Shown here in pieces: positions 16,684-24,553 of a stretch of DNA of 64,000 nucleotides (its first letter is position 1; each line of letters opens with the position of its first letter). The stretch comes from Conchiformibius steedae (lineage in GTDB: Bacteria > Pseudomonadota > Gammaproteobacteria > Burkholderiales > Neisseriaceae). The stretch lies in contig NZ_CP059563.1 of NCBI RefSeq assembly GCF_014054725.1, positions 1,453,749 to 1,517,748 of the forward strand, read 5' to 3'. A program made the position numbers and the translations under genes. Under the pieces are notes generated by a model. It ran no database searches. It worked only from the letters and a program-made list of their open reading frames with translations, and was not told the DNA's origin.

Positions 16684-16768
16684 TTTTTATTCGGGCGAAA
16701 CGCAAGCCCGTACCAATCAGGGCAACACATAGAACGATGCTTTATGTGTTGCCCTGTGTATTGAAACG
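16684..16768. repeat. 85-bp two-hairpin repeat, copy 1; also terminator between convergent genes
   Basis: Begins TTTTTATTCGGGCG and ends TGTATTGAAACG. It matches 34805-34889 in the opposite orientation. Inside are a small hairpin CGGGC...GCCCG (16691-16710) and a strong hairpin CAGGGCAACACATA / TATGTGTTGCCCTG (16718-16756). It fills the gap between purF and the convergent gene that ends at 16770, so it probably ends both transcripts. Confidence 0.7.
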
Positions 16769-16769
16769 T

Positions 16770-17630
16770 TTACACCACCACCACATCTGCGCCCGCTGCC
16801 CATGCCAGCGCCTGTAAAGTGTCCGTGTCCATATAACGGTGCGCCAATCGGGAAACGTCTGCCACAATCGGTAAATGGCTGAGTTTCTTGGCTTTGGCAA
16901 TCGCATCTGCATCCAAACGCAGCGGTTCGCCATGCAAACTTAATGTGCCAGCTTCGCCCAATAATACATGACGGTTGCCGCACATTACCACCTGTTCGGC
17001 TGCCAACAGCCAATCGCGTACGGTGTGATGCTTGTTTTTGTACACCACCACAGGGGTGTTTAAGCTGCCCAATTCTTGTAACAGGCTGCGGTTGTCCATC
17101 ATTTCGCCCCCCAAACACAAAACATCTGCCTGCGCGGATAAAGCGGTTTCAATATGTCTGCCATCGCGGATGCGTACCCACACGGCTTTTTCTGCCTGAT
17201 GGCAGGCTTCAATGTGGCGCTTGCAGTCGGGCAAGGAAAAAACGGCTTCAGAATCGGCAGCATAGGGGTTGGCAGAAACAAAAAACGGGTCAAGGTACAC
17301 GGCAGATGCGCTGCTGCTTGCATCGCCGCCGCTGTGTACCTGCTGTTTGTTTCCACCGCCAAAACGAATGCCGCGCACGGTTAAAACGGTATCGTGCGCC
17401 TGTGCTTCTCGGCTGACCAAACGCCAATCGTGTACCACACGAATGGCTTTTTGTACTTTGGGCAGGGCTTCCATTTGCGCGGTATCAAAAACGCGCTCGT
17501 CGCCCAACGCGCCGATAATGGTGCATTCGTCGCCGCGCGAAATGTGTTCGCGCAAACCTTTGCTGCGGATTGCCGATACCACTTGGCTGATGTCTTGTTC
17601 GTCCGCATCGGCGCACATCACGATAATCAT
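16770..17630 (-). CDS. DAHP-synthase-like protein lacking catalytic residues (probable pseudoenzyme)
   Basis: 286 residues. The first 90 match the ferredoxin-like regulatory domain and linker of the class I-beta DAHP synthase (AroF of Thermotoga/Bacillus type): MIIVMCADADEQDISQVV, HISRGDECTIIGALGDER, then LVSREAQAHDTVL. The barrel part is still recognisable (NTPVVVYKNKHHTVRDWLL, LPIVADVSRL). However, the substrate motif AGPCS is replaced by LDPFF, the KPRTSP segment is missing, and the protein stops about 50 residues before the usual end. It therefore probably does not make DAHP. A role as an aromatic-amino-acid sensor or decayed gene is possible. A 68-base gap separates it from nlpD upstream. 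Confidence 0.65.
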   Translation of the reverse strand: MIIVMCADADEQDISQVVSAIRSKGLREHISRGDECTIIGALGDERVFDTAQMEALPKVQKAIRVVHDWRLVSREAQAHDTVLTVRGIRFGGGNKQQVHSGGDASSSASAVYLDPFFVSANPYAADSEAVFSLPDCKRHIEACHQAEKAVWVRIRDGRHIETALSAQADVLCLGGEMMDNRSLLQELGSLNTPVVVYKNKHHTVRDWLLAAEQVVMCGNRHVLLGEAGTLSLHGEPLRLDADAIAKAKKLSHLPIVADVSRLAHRYMDTDTLQALAWAAGADVVVV

Positions 17631-17698
17631 GGTTTTTCTTCCAAAAAAATCAGGATATGCCGCTGCGGGATATCCTGAAATCGGGTTAGCTGTGCCGT

Positions 17699-18712
17699 TT
17701 AGAATTTCACAAAACGGGCGGGATTAACGGGATTGCCGTTTTCGCGCACTTCAAAATGCAGTTTGACACCGCTGCTGGAATCGCTGCTGCCCATGCGGGC
17801 GATTTGCTGACCACGGCGGACATATTGACCTTCGCGCACCAGCAGTGCATCGTTGTGTCCGTAAGCGGTTAAGTAAACGGCATTGTGTTGGATAATCACC
17901 AAGTTGCCGTAACCGCGTAAGTTAGTACCACTGTACACGACTTGTCCGTCTGCGGCGGCCAAGACGGGCTGACCGCGCGTGCCTGCTACGTCAATGCCTT
18001 TGTTTTCGCCGCCAAACGAGCGGATGATGCTGCCGCTGCTGACGGGCGAGGTCCACACGATTTGTGAAGAGGGAATATCGGGCACGGATGATTTTTTGGG
18101 TACGGGCGGGGGAGTGAAAACGGGGTTGATGGCAGGTGCAGACTTAACAGCAGGAGCAGGTTTGCTGCCGGGGGCTTTGACACGCAACACTTGCCCGATA
18201 CTGATGGTGTTGTCGTGCATATTGTTCCACGCGCGCAGGCTGTCTTGGCTGATGTTGTAGCGTTTGGCAATATTGTACACGGTGTCGCCCGCGCTGACGC
18301 GGTGAGTGCTGGCATTGGGGTCAACAGGGGCATAGTTGCCGATGTAATGACCGTTTACGTTGCCCACGGTCTGCCCAACGCTGTTTACGCCTTTCAAACC
18401 GGGAATCTGCGGCAGGGGGGCAACAGCAGGATTGTAAATATTAGACGGAACCGCCGCGCTGCCAGAAGGCACATAGGGGGCAGCACCGTAAGGATTAGAA
18501 CCTGCAACAGGGGGGGGAACGGGAGTAGTAGCGGAGTAATCAACGGTAGTATAGGGATTATACGCCACGCCGCCGACCGCGCCGTCAAAACCGCCGGCTA
18601 CTACGGGCGCGGGTGCCTGATGCTGGGCGGCGCACGCGCTCAAGACCAGAGCGGCAGTAACCGTCATCGCGCAGGAAAATTGGGAATGAAACATAATCGA
18701 ATCTGCCTTCAT
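17699..18712 (-). CDS. nlpD: Murein hydrolase activator NlpD
   Basis: 337 residues. A lipoprotein signal ends at LVLSAC, then comes a Pro/Ala-rich stretch, one LysM domain (HRVSAGDTVYNIAKRYNI) and a C-terminal LytM/M23 domain. The M23 metal site is degenerate: NKGIDVAGTRG lacks the first His, as in E. coli NlpD. So it activates amidases at the septum rather than cutting peptidoglycan itself. Starts at 18712 and at 18694 (MFHSQFSC) are both possible; neither has a clear ribosome site. The signal is intact with either. Confidence 0.92.
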   Translation of the reverse strand: MKADSIMFHSQFSCAMTVTAALVLSACAAQHQAPAPVVAGGFDGAVGGVAYNPYTTVDYSATTPVPPPVAGSNPYGAAPYVPSGSAAVPSNIYNPAVAPLPQIPGLKGVNSVGQTVGNVNGHYIGNYAPVDPNASTHRVSAGDTVYNIAKRYNISQDSLRAWNNMHDNTISIGQVLRVKAPGSKPAPAVKSAPAINPVFTPPPVPKKSSVPDIPSSQIVWTSPVSSGSIIRSFGGENKGIDVAGTRGQPVLAAADGQVVYSGTNLRGYGNLVIIQHNAVYLTAYGHNDALLVREGQYVRRGQQIARMGSSDSSSGVKLHFEVRENGNPVNPARFVKF

Positions 18713-19170
18713 CTCGAGTTAAAAAATAATCAGCCGCCATCATAATCAAACTTCAGGCTTTTCTCAAGTTTGCTATGCCCTTGTCCGCCCTATATCGGGA
18801 ATGCGCCGCGCCATTTGTTCCGAACGGGCATATCCTTTATACTGCGGGTTTTATTCGGCTGCGCCGCACACGCGGCAGCAAAGTCCGCCCGTTGGCGATT
18901 ATACTGTTGCCTGCCTGAGCGCTGCCAATAAAATCCGCCTGCCCCCACCAAAACGATGCAAACGCGCCACACTTGTGTCCGCGTTTAAATTTTAATATAA
19001 CCAACTGATTTTTAAAAACTTAATTACAGTTTCTAAAAAATATGCCGTAAAAACACTTTTCTGCACCCGCCGTGCAGGATATTCAAACACGGAGCTGTTC
19101 CGCAGCACCGCATAGCCCAAACCTTATCTTGTCGCCGCCAATGGCGACATGTTAACCCAAAGGAATATTG
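18713..19170. other. Intergenic region between divergent nlpD and mltG, no gene recognised
   Basis: 458 bases. TTGTTC (18815) and TATACT (18838) with a 17-base spacer form a promoter-like pair pointing right, 330 bases before mltG, with no convincing open frame after it. An AT-rich stretch lies at 18985-19050. Hairpins are CTGCAC...GTGCAG near 19062 and TGTCGCC...GGCGACA (19130-19149), the latter just before the mltG ribosome site. Confidence 0.5.
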
Positions 19171-20160
19171 ATGAAAAAAATCATCTTATTAGGTACATTA
19201 CTCGGCATTGTTGCCGCCGCACTGTTTGCCACCGCCCTCTTCGTCCCCAAAAGCAATAACGGCGTTTTCGTGCTTAAAATTGAAAAAGGGCAAGGCATAT
19301 CTGCCGTATCGTCCCGCTTGGCAGACAACCATATTATTCACAACCGCTTGGCATTTGCCTTTGCTGCCCGTTTTCAAGGTTTGAGCCAACGCCTGCACGC
19401 GGGCAATTACAAAATTCCAAACAATGTTTCCACATGGCAGCTGGCACAACTGCTGCAACAACGCCCACAAACCACCAAAGTCAAAATTATTGAAGGCATG
19501 CGCTTTGCCCAAATGCGTAAAATCATGGATGCCAATCCCGATTTGCAGCACGACACCCTAGGTTGGAGCGATGAAAAACTGCTCAAAGCCATCGACCCCA
19601 ACATCGCCTACAAGCACCCCGAAGGATTATTTTTCCCCGACAGCTATGAAGCCGACCAAGGCAGTAGTGATTTACAAATTTACCGCAGCGCTTATCGCAC
19701 CATGCAAAACCGTTTACAACAGGCATGGCAGGGGCGCGAAAAAGACCTGCCCTATAAAAATCCTTACGAACTGCTGATTATGGCAAGCATTGTGGAAAAA
19801 GAAACGGGACACCCCGACGACCGCAACCACGTTGCCGCCGTGTTCCGCAACCGCTTGAACATTGGTATGCGCCTGCAAACCGACCCCACCGTGATTTACG
19901 GCATGGGCGACGATTACAAAGGCAATATCCGCCGCGCCGATTTGCAGCGCGACACCCCCTACAACACCTATACCCGCAGCGGACTCACGCCTACCCCCAT
20001 CGCCCTCCCTGGTAAAGACGCCTTGCACGCCGCCGCTCACCCCAGCGATGCCAAATACCTGTATTTTGTTGCCAAAATGGACAACAGTGGCAAGAGTTAT
20101 TTCAGTCATTCGCTTGAAGAACACAATGCCGCCGTACGAAAATACATCTTGAAAAAATAA
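19171..20160 (+). CDS. mltG: Endolytic murein transglycosylase MltG (YceG)
   Basis: 329 residues. One N-terminal membrane segment (about 3-24) is followed by a LysM-like stretch and the catalytic YceG domain. MASIVEKETGHPDDR holds the catalytic Glu, and GMRLQTDPTVIYG and YNTYTRSGLTPTPI are the other signatures. MltG cuts nascent glycan strands in the periplasm and sets their length. AAAGGA at 19159 supports ATG 19171. A hairpin (19130-19149) lies just upstream. ibaG follows 22 bases after the stop. The usual partner tmk is not adjacent. Confidence 0.94.
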   Translation: MKKIILLGTLLGIVAAALFATALFVPKSNNGVFVLKIEKGQGISAVSSRLADNHIIHNRLAFAFAARFQGLSQRLHAGNYKIPNNVSTWQLAQLLQQRPQTTKVKIIEGMRFAQMRKIMDANPDLQHDTLGWSDEKLLKAIDPNIAYKHPEGLFFPDSYEADQGSSDLQIYRSAYRTMQNRLQQAWQGREKDLPYKNPYELLIMASIVEKETGHPDDRNHVAAVFRNRLNIGMRLQTDPTVIYGMGDDYKGNIRRADLQRDTPYNTYTRSGLTPTPIALPGKDALHAAAHPSDAKYLYFVAKMDNSGKSYFSHSLEEHNAAVRKYILKK

Positions 20161-20182
20161 ACCCCGATATTAAGGAACACCC

Positions 20183-20437
20183 ATGCTGCACCCCGAACAA
20201 GTCAAAGCCATGATTGAACAACTGATTGCCTGCGAACACATTGAAGTGGAAGGCGACGGACACCATTTTTTTGCCGTGATTGTTTCGTCTGCTTTTGAAG
20301 GCAAAAACCGCTTGGCGCGTCACCGCCTGATTAAAGACGGTTTGGCGGCGCAATTGGCAAGCAACGAACTGCATGCCCTGTCCATCAGCACCGCTGCCAC
20401 CCCCGCCGAATGGCAGGCGCGTCAAAGCCAAGCTTAA
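20183..20437 (+). CDS. ibaG: BolA/IbaG family protein
   Basis: 84 residues. EGDGHHFFAVIVSSAFEGKN and RHRLIKDGLAAQL show the BolA fold and the helix-turn segment. HALSISTAATPAEW at the end matches the IbaG/YrbA branch. BolA proteins bind [2Fe-2S] clusters with monothiol glutaredoxins, and grxD is at 4289. AAGGA at 20172 supports the start. Confidence 0.85.
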   Translation: MLHPEQVKAMIEQLIACEHIEVEGDGHHFFAVIVSSAFEGKNRLARHRLIKDGLAAQLASNELHALSISTAATPAEWQARQSQA

Positions 20438-20452
20438 GCCCTGATTATTGCC

Positions 20453-21124
20453 ATGCGCGCGCTGAAAATCACTCTGCTTGCCCTGTGCTGGTGTGTCGGC
20501 TTGTATTTTGCCGCCGCCCTGCTGCTGGGCAACTTGCCCGTTCACGCCAGCCGTTCGCCCGATATGGGCGATATTGAAATCTTTTTGGTGGACAACGGCG
20601 TACACAGCGATATTGTGTTGCCCGTGCGCCAAAACGGACACGACTGGCACACCGTGTTTCCGCCGCAGCGTTTGGCAGACCCGTTGCACGCCGAATTAGC
20701 CGAATACATTGGCATTGGTTGGGGCAGCCGCCGTTTTTTCCTGCACACCCGCACTTGGGGCGATTTGGACGCGCTGACTGCCTTGGAAGCCTTGAGCGGC
20801 ACGGGGCAGAGCGTGATGCACGTTTCCTATTATCCGTCTGCACTGATTACCGACAAGCGGCGCACCGTTTCCATACACGTCAGTGCCGCCGAATACGCCC
20901 GTATTGTTGAGCAAATCCGTGCGTCGCTGCCGCTTTCGCCCAACGGCGAAGCCGTGTTTGCCGCCGCAGGTTATGGCGATAAAGACCTGTTTTACGAAGC
21001 AAACGGGCGTTATCATCTATTCAACACCTGCAATAGCTGGACCAATAATGTGTTGAAAAAAAGCGGCTTAACCGCCGTGATTTGGACACCGTTTTCGGGC
21101 GATGTGCTGGACGGCTACCGCTAA
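20453..21124 (+). CDS. DUF2459 (TIGR02117) family protein
   Basis: 223 residues. One N-terminal hydrophobic segment (about 5-24, a signal or anchor) is followed by VDNGVHSDIVLPV and GIGWGSRRFFLHTRTW, the signature of DUF2459. FNTCNSWTNNVLKKSG near the end resembles the Cys-containing site of papain-like NlpC-type folds, but no activity is established. It lies 15 bases after ibaG. The protein probably faces the periplasm. Confidence 0.8.
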   Translation: MRALKITLLALCWCVGLYFAAALLLGNLPVHASRSPDMGDIEIFLVDNGVHSDIVLPVRQNGHDWHTVFPPQRLADPLHAELAEYIGIGWGSRRFFLHTRTWGDLDALTALEALSGTGQSVMHVSYYPSALITDKRRTVSIHVSAAEYARIVEQIRASLPLSPNGEAVFAAAGYGDKDLFYEANGRYHLFNTCNSWTNNVLKKSGLTAVIWTPFSGDVLDGYR

Positions 21125-21254
21125 AACCCAATTGTTAAGACAATCCGCCTTTTGCAAAAACACGCAAAAGCCCCGCCCGCCACGCTAGGAATAAACGCCT
21201 ATAACTGTTAAGATACCGCGTTTTGAACCCTCATCCGTCACATAAGGAACAATC

Positions 21255-21935
21255 ATGAGCCGCGTATTATTGGTCGATGACGACGATACCCTAACCGAAC
21301 TGCTCGCCGAATACCTGACCGCCGAAGGTTTGGAAGTGAACCGCATGCCCGACGGCGAAAGCGGCGTGAAGGAAATTCTCGGCGGCAACGGCTACGATGT
21401 GGTGATTTTGGATTCGATGATGCCGAAAATGAGCGGCTTGGACGTTCTCAAAACCGTCCGCGCCCAAAGCAAAATCCCCATTATCATGCTGACTGCCAAA
21501 GGCGACGACATTGACCGCATTATCGGCTTGGAAATGGGCGCGGACGACTATGTTCCCAAGCCCTGCACCCCCCGCGAACTACTGGCGCGTATCAACGCCA
21601 TTTTGCGCCGCGCCCAACAAGGCAGCGACAACGGCAGCACCGCCAACAGCCTGTCGGTCAGCAACGTAACCCTGTATCCCGCCAAACGCCAAGCCGCCAT
21701 CGGCGACACCCCTTTGGAATTAACCAGCACCGAATTTAACCTGCTGGAAGCCCTGATGCGCCACGCGGGACAAGTTGTCAGCAAAGAAACCCTGTCGCTG
21801 GAAGCCCTTGACCGCAAACTTGCCAAATTTGACCGCAGCATTGACGTGCATATTTCCAGCATCCGTCACAAACTGGGCGACCCTTCATTGATTCAAACCG
21901 TGCGCGGCTTGGGTTATCTGTTTGTTAAAAACTAG
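21255..21935 (+). CDS. misR: OmpR-family response regulator, MisR/CpxR-like
   Basis: 226 residues. The receiver domain begins MSRVLLVDDDDTLTELLAEY; ILDSMMPKMSG holds the phospho-acceptor Asp, and MLTAKGDD and the Lys of YVPKPCTPREL complete the site. The C-terminal winged helix (ELTSTEFNLLEAL to GLGYLFVKN) binds DNA. Close resemblance is to MisR of Neisseria, a regulator of envelope stress and capsule-related genes. MisR is normally followed by its sensor kinase MisS; here the next genes are unrelated membrane proteins and a terminator directly follows. AAGGAACA at 21244 gives the ribosome site. Confidence 0.85.
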   Translation: MSRVLLVDDDDTLTELLAEYLTAEGLEVNRMPDGESGVKEILGGNGYDVVILDSMMPKMSGLDVLKTVRAQSKIPIIMLTAKGDDIDRIIGLEMGADDYVPKPCTPRELLARINAILRRAQQGSDNGSTANSLSVSNVTLYPAKRQAAIGDTPLELTSTEFNLLEALMRHAGQVVSKETLSLEALDRKLAKFDRSIDVHISSIRHKLGDPSLIQTVRGLGYLFVKN

Positions 21936-21956
21936 AAATTATTCATACACATATAC

Positions 21957-21986
21957 AGGCTTGAAGTCCCGATTCAAGCCTTTTTG
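21957..21986 (+). terminator. Rho-independent terminator after misR
   Basis: AGGCTTGAA (21957-21965) pairs with TTCAAGCCT (21973-21981), followed by TTTTG. It closes the misR transcript before the next gene at 22060. Confidence 0.88.
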
Positions 21987-22059
21987 TTTGGCTGGCAATC
22001 TGTACAATTGCCAATGTAATGTGTAAGATGCGCCCATTCTGTTTCCACCCGATTTCCGC

Positions 22060-22488
22060 ATGACCGAAACCACCCCAAACGAAACACCGCAACCCTCACG
22101 CCGATACCGCACCATCATGATTTGGCTGCGGGTCATCGCACTGCTGTTTGCGGGCTTGTTCTTTTTGAGCCAATGCGGCATGAGCAAACCCCGCGCCAAA
22201 GCCGCCATTATCGACAGCTGCATCAAAAACGTACCGTTTGCCCCGCATTGGCAGCAGCAATTGCAGTCGCGCAAACTGCAAGACAGCGAGGGCAAATTGG
22301 TGGGCGAATACTGCCGCTGCATGTGGGACGAGCCTTTGCAAAAATTAAGTGCGGAACAAATCCGTTCGTTTGCCAAATTGGACGCGCCGCAGCAATTGGC
22401 GTTATTGGGTGGCGAAGCCGCGTTTACCGCACGCGACAAACAGTGTCTGAACACGCTGGCTACTCAAGCTAAAGGGGCATCACAATGA
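22060..22488 (+). CDS. Hypothetical membrane protein with paired cysteines
   Basis: 142 residues, not recognised. A short basic N-terminus precedes one membrane segment (MIWLRVIALLFAGLFFLS, about 20-37). A Cys lies just behind it at SQCG, then an outer part holds DSC, a CRC pair and a late DKQC. The paired cysteines suggest disulfides in the periplasm. The stop overlaps the start of the next gene (ATGA), so the two are probably made together. No known domain can be named. Confidence 0.6.
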   Translation: MTETTPNETPQPSRRYRTIMIWLRVIALLFAGLFFLSQCGMSKPRAKAAIIDSCIKNVPFAPHWQQQLQSRKLQDSEGKLVGEYCRCMWDEPLQKLSAEQIRSFAKLDAPQQLALLGGEAAFTARDKQCLNTLATQAKGASQ

Positions 22489-23333
22489 AATTGAAAGAAA
22501 AACTTGCACCACTCGCCGCCAAAGGCAAAGCAATTGCCGTAAAAGTGAAACCGCTTGCCCTGCGCCTACACCAAACCTTACGCCCGTATTATTCTCACAT
22601 TGGCGCGTTTTTCGGCGGCGTGGTGCTGACTTCATTGTTTTTTATGTGGAAAAATCCGCCGATAAAAGATGCAGATGCGCCGTCTGCGGCATCGGCGGCA
22701 CAGGTGGCAGACGATGCAGTGGATTGGTCGGCGCTGGCAGACGAAATGTGCCGCCCCGATTCCGCCATCAACCGCTTGGCAATGAAATTTGATTTTCCTT
22801 TTGAATCATGTGTCAACGACAGCGGCGAAATCGATAAAGCCTGTGTGGAAAAAGATTCGCTGCGTTTCAAGCCTACCCTGCCCGCGCCGTTTGACGACAC
22901 TTTGGGCGCGGTAAAAGTGCAGTTGGACACGGGCGAAGGCTGGTCGGATATGCACTATCTGATGCCGCTGCACAAAGCCGCTTACCACGGCATGCCCGTG
23001 TCCATGTTGGCGGTGCGTGTAGAAACCGAAAGCCGCAACGAGCTTTTGGGTTGGCAAACGCCGTATTTGGTGATTCAAGACGATTTCAGCAAAATCAAAC
23101 AAGCGTTGCGCCGCTACAGCCCCGCCGAACAAACGGTGTATTATGCTGATATTCCGCCTGAAAAAGATGTGTGGTCAGGACCGTTCGCTACTGAAGAACA
23201 GGCGCGTGCAGTCAGCAAAAAAGCAGGTGGCAAGCCCGATAAAATCATCAGCCAAATCATGCGCCCCGAAGCGGCGTTTAACGATAAATTAAATGCGGTA
23301 ACATTGGGTTGTGTTTCGCACGCCGCCAAATAA
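22485..23333 (+). CDS. Hypothetical membrane protein, partner of the preceding gene
   Basis: 282 residues, not recognised. A Lys-rich cytosolic N-terminus is followed by one membrane segment (HIGAFFGGVVLTSLFFMW, about 37-54) and a soluble domain of about 220 residues with cysteines at EMCRPDS, ESCVND, KACVEK and LGCVSH. The middle (DKACVEKDSLRFKPTLPAPF) shows no catalytic motif. A short segment near the end (SGPFATEEQARAVSKKAGG) has the look of a SPOR-like beta-alpha unit, but this is weak. An inverted-repeat element begins two bases after the stop. Confidence 0.6.
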   Translation: MKLKEKLAPLAAKGKAIAVKVKPLALRLHQTLRPYYSHIGAFFGGVVLTSLFFMWKNPPIKDADAPSAASAAQVADDAVDWSALADEMCRPDSAINRLAMKFDFPFESCVNDSGEIDKACVEKDSLRFKPTLPAPFDDTLGAVKVQLDTGEGWSDMHYLMPLHKAAYHGMPVSMLAVRVETESRNELLGWQTPYLVIQDDFSKIKQALRRYSPAEQTVYYADIPPEKDVWSGPFATEEQARAVSKKAGGKPDKIISQIMRPEAAFNDKLNAVTLGCVSHAAK

Positions 23334-23334
23334 A

Positions 23335-23441
23335 TATAGTTGATTAAAATCGCAACGATACGGCGTTGCCAACACCCTGATGTACTACTCGTACACGGCA
23401 GGCGTTATCGCCTTGTCTCGTTTTTATTTTTATCAACTATA
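23335..23441. repeat. 107-bp terminal-inverted-repeat element, copy 2
   Basis: Inverted relative to copy 1: begins TATAGTTGATTAAAATCG and ends TTTTTATCAACTATA. It begins at the second base after the stop of the preceding gene and carries the same nested inverted repeats. A terminator for the convergent miaA lies just to the right. Confidence 0.85.
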
Positions 23442-23449
23442 TATTTTTA

Positions 23450-23486
23450 AAAATCGCCGCTGTTACCAAACACAGCGGCGGTTGTT
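23450..23486 (-). terminator. Rho-independent terminator after miaA
   Basis: CGCCGCTGT (23455-23463) pairs with ACAGCGGCG (23472-23480). On the minus strand, after the miaA stop, the stem is followed by ATTTTT. A T run on the plus side makes it possibly bidirectional. Confidence 0.82.
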
Positions 23487-23489
23487 TTT

Positions 23490-24440
23490 TTATAATTGCT
23501 TTTCAAATGTTTGCAAGGCAGACAACGCCACATCTGCCAACTGCGCGGATGACAGCGCAAACGGGTCTGCCACAGTATCGGCAGGCAAACGGCGCAGCCA
23601 TGTCAGCTGGCGTTTGGCAAGCTGGCGTGTGGCGGCGATGCCCTGTTCCACAAACTGCGGATAAGTGCTTGCGCCGTTTAAGAAATCCCATACCTGCCGA
23701 TAGCCCGTGCAGCGCAGCGCGGGCAATCCGCCGTGCAATTCAGGATAACGCGCTTTCAGATTTTCCACTTCATTGACAAAGCCTTGCGCCAACATTTGTT
23801 CAAAACGCAGAGCAATGCGGCAGTGCAACTCGGCGCGGTCGTTTGGCATCAACACCAGCGTATGCAGCTGCACGGCAGGCGTGTGTTGCTGCTCGGCAAG
23901 ATGCTGGCTTAATGGCTTGCCCGTCAGTCGCCACACTTCTAAAGCACGTTCAATGCGTTGGCTGTCGGCAGGCTTTAGGCGGGCAGCGGTTTCGGGGTCA
24001 ATTTCTTGCAATTGATGGTATAAAAAAGGCAGTCCGTGTTGTTGTTTTAAGGTTTGCAACTCGGCGCGGACAGCGGCATCAGCGGCAGGCAAGGCATTCA
24101 GCCCTTGCGTTAATGCCTGAAAATACATCATTGTACCGCCAACAATCAGCGGAATACGCCCGCGGGCGCGGATTTCCGCCACCAAACGGGTGCAGTCGTC
24201 CACAAATTCTGCTGCGCTATAGCTTTGTAAAGGGCTAATAATATCAATCAGATGATGTGGAACAGCAGCACGTTCGGCGGGCGTGGGCTTGGCGGTACCG
24301 ATGTCCATGTCGCGGTACACCAGCGCACTGTCCAAACTGATGATTTCGCAGGGGAAGTGCTTGGCAATATGCAGGGCAAGCGCGGTTTTGCCTGTGGCGG
24401 TTGCGCCCAATATCGCAAAAGCGCGGGGAAAGCTATTCAT
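23490..24440 (-). CDS. miaA: tRNA dimethylallyltransferase MiaA
   Basis: 316 residues. The P-loop [13 protein letters not shown], the [18 protein letters not shown] segment and [13 protein letters not shown] are MiaA signatures. It attaches a dimethylallyl group to A37 of tRNAs that read codons starting with U. The ATG at 24440 lies only 11 bases from an inverted-repeat element (24452-24553), and the remaining leader has no recognisable ribosome site. The element separates miaA from mpl, which is transcribed the same way, so both may be on one RNA. Confidence 0.94.
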   Translation of the reverse strand: MNSFPRAFAILGATATGKTALALHIAKHFPCEIISLDSALVYRDMDIGTAKPTPAERAAVPHHLIDIISPLQSYSAAEFVDDCTRLVAEIRARGRIPLIVGGTMMYFQALTQGLNALPAADAAVRAELQTLKQQHGLPFLYHQLQEIDPETAARLKPADSQRIERALEVWRLTGKPLSQHLAEQQHTPAVQLHTLVLMPNDRAELHCRIALRFEQMLAQGFVNEVENLKARYPELHGGLPALRCTGYRQVWDFLNGASTYPQFVEQGIAATRQLAKRQLTWLRRLPADTVADPFALSSAQLADVALSALQTFEKQL

Positions 24441-24451
24441 GATTTAACTGC

Positions 24452-24553
24452 TATAGTTGATGAAAATAAAAACGAGACAAGGCGGAAACGCCCGCCGTGT
24501 ACGGGCAGTACATCAGGGCGTTCGCGGTATCGTTGCGATTTTAATCAACTATA
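24452..24553. repeat. 102-bp terminal-inverted-repeat element, copy 3
   Basis: Same family as 1121-1227, in the same orientation, with a small internal deletion near the right end. It lies between mpl and miaA. Its right end encodes the last residues (Ile-Val-Asp) and the TAA stop of mpl. Its left end forms most of the miaA leader. Confidence 0.85.

Noticed and set aside
17699..18712. NlpD as an active M23 peptidase
   Set aside because: The first metal His is replaced (NKGID), the known degenerate state of NlpD activators.
18790..18972. 60-residue frame on the minus strand between nlpD and mltG
   Set aside because: No ribosome site, no recognised domain and unusual composition; it overlaps a competing plus-strand frame.
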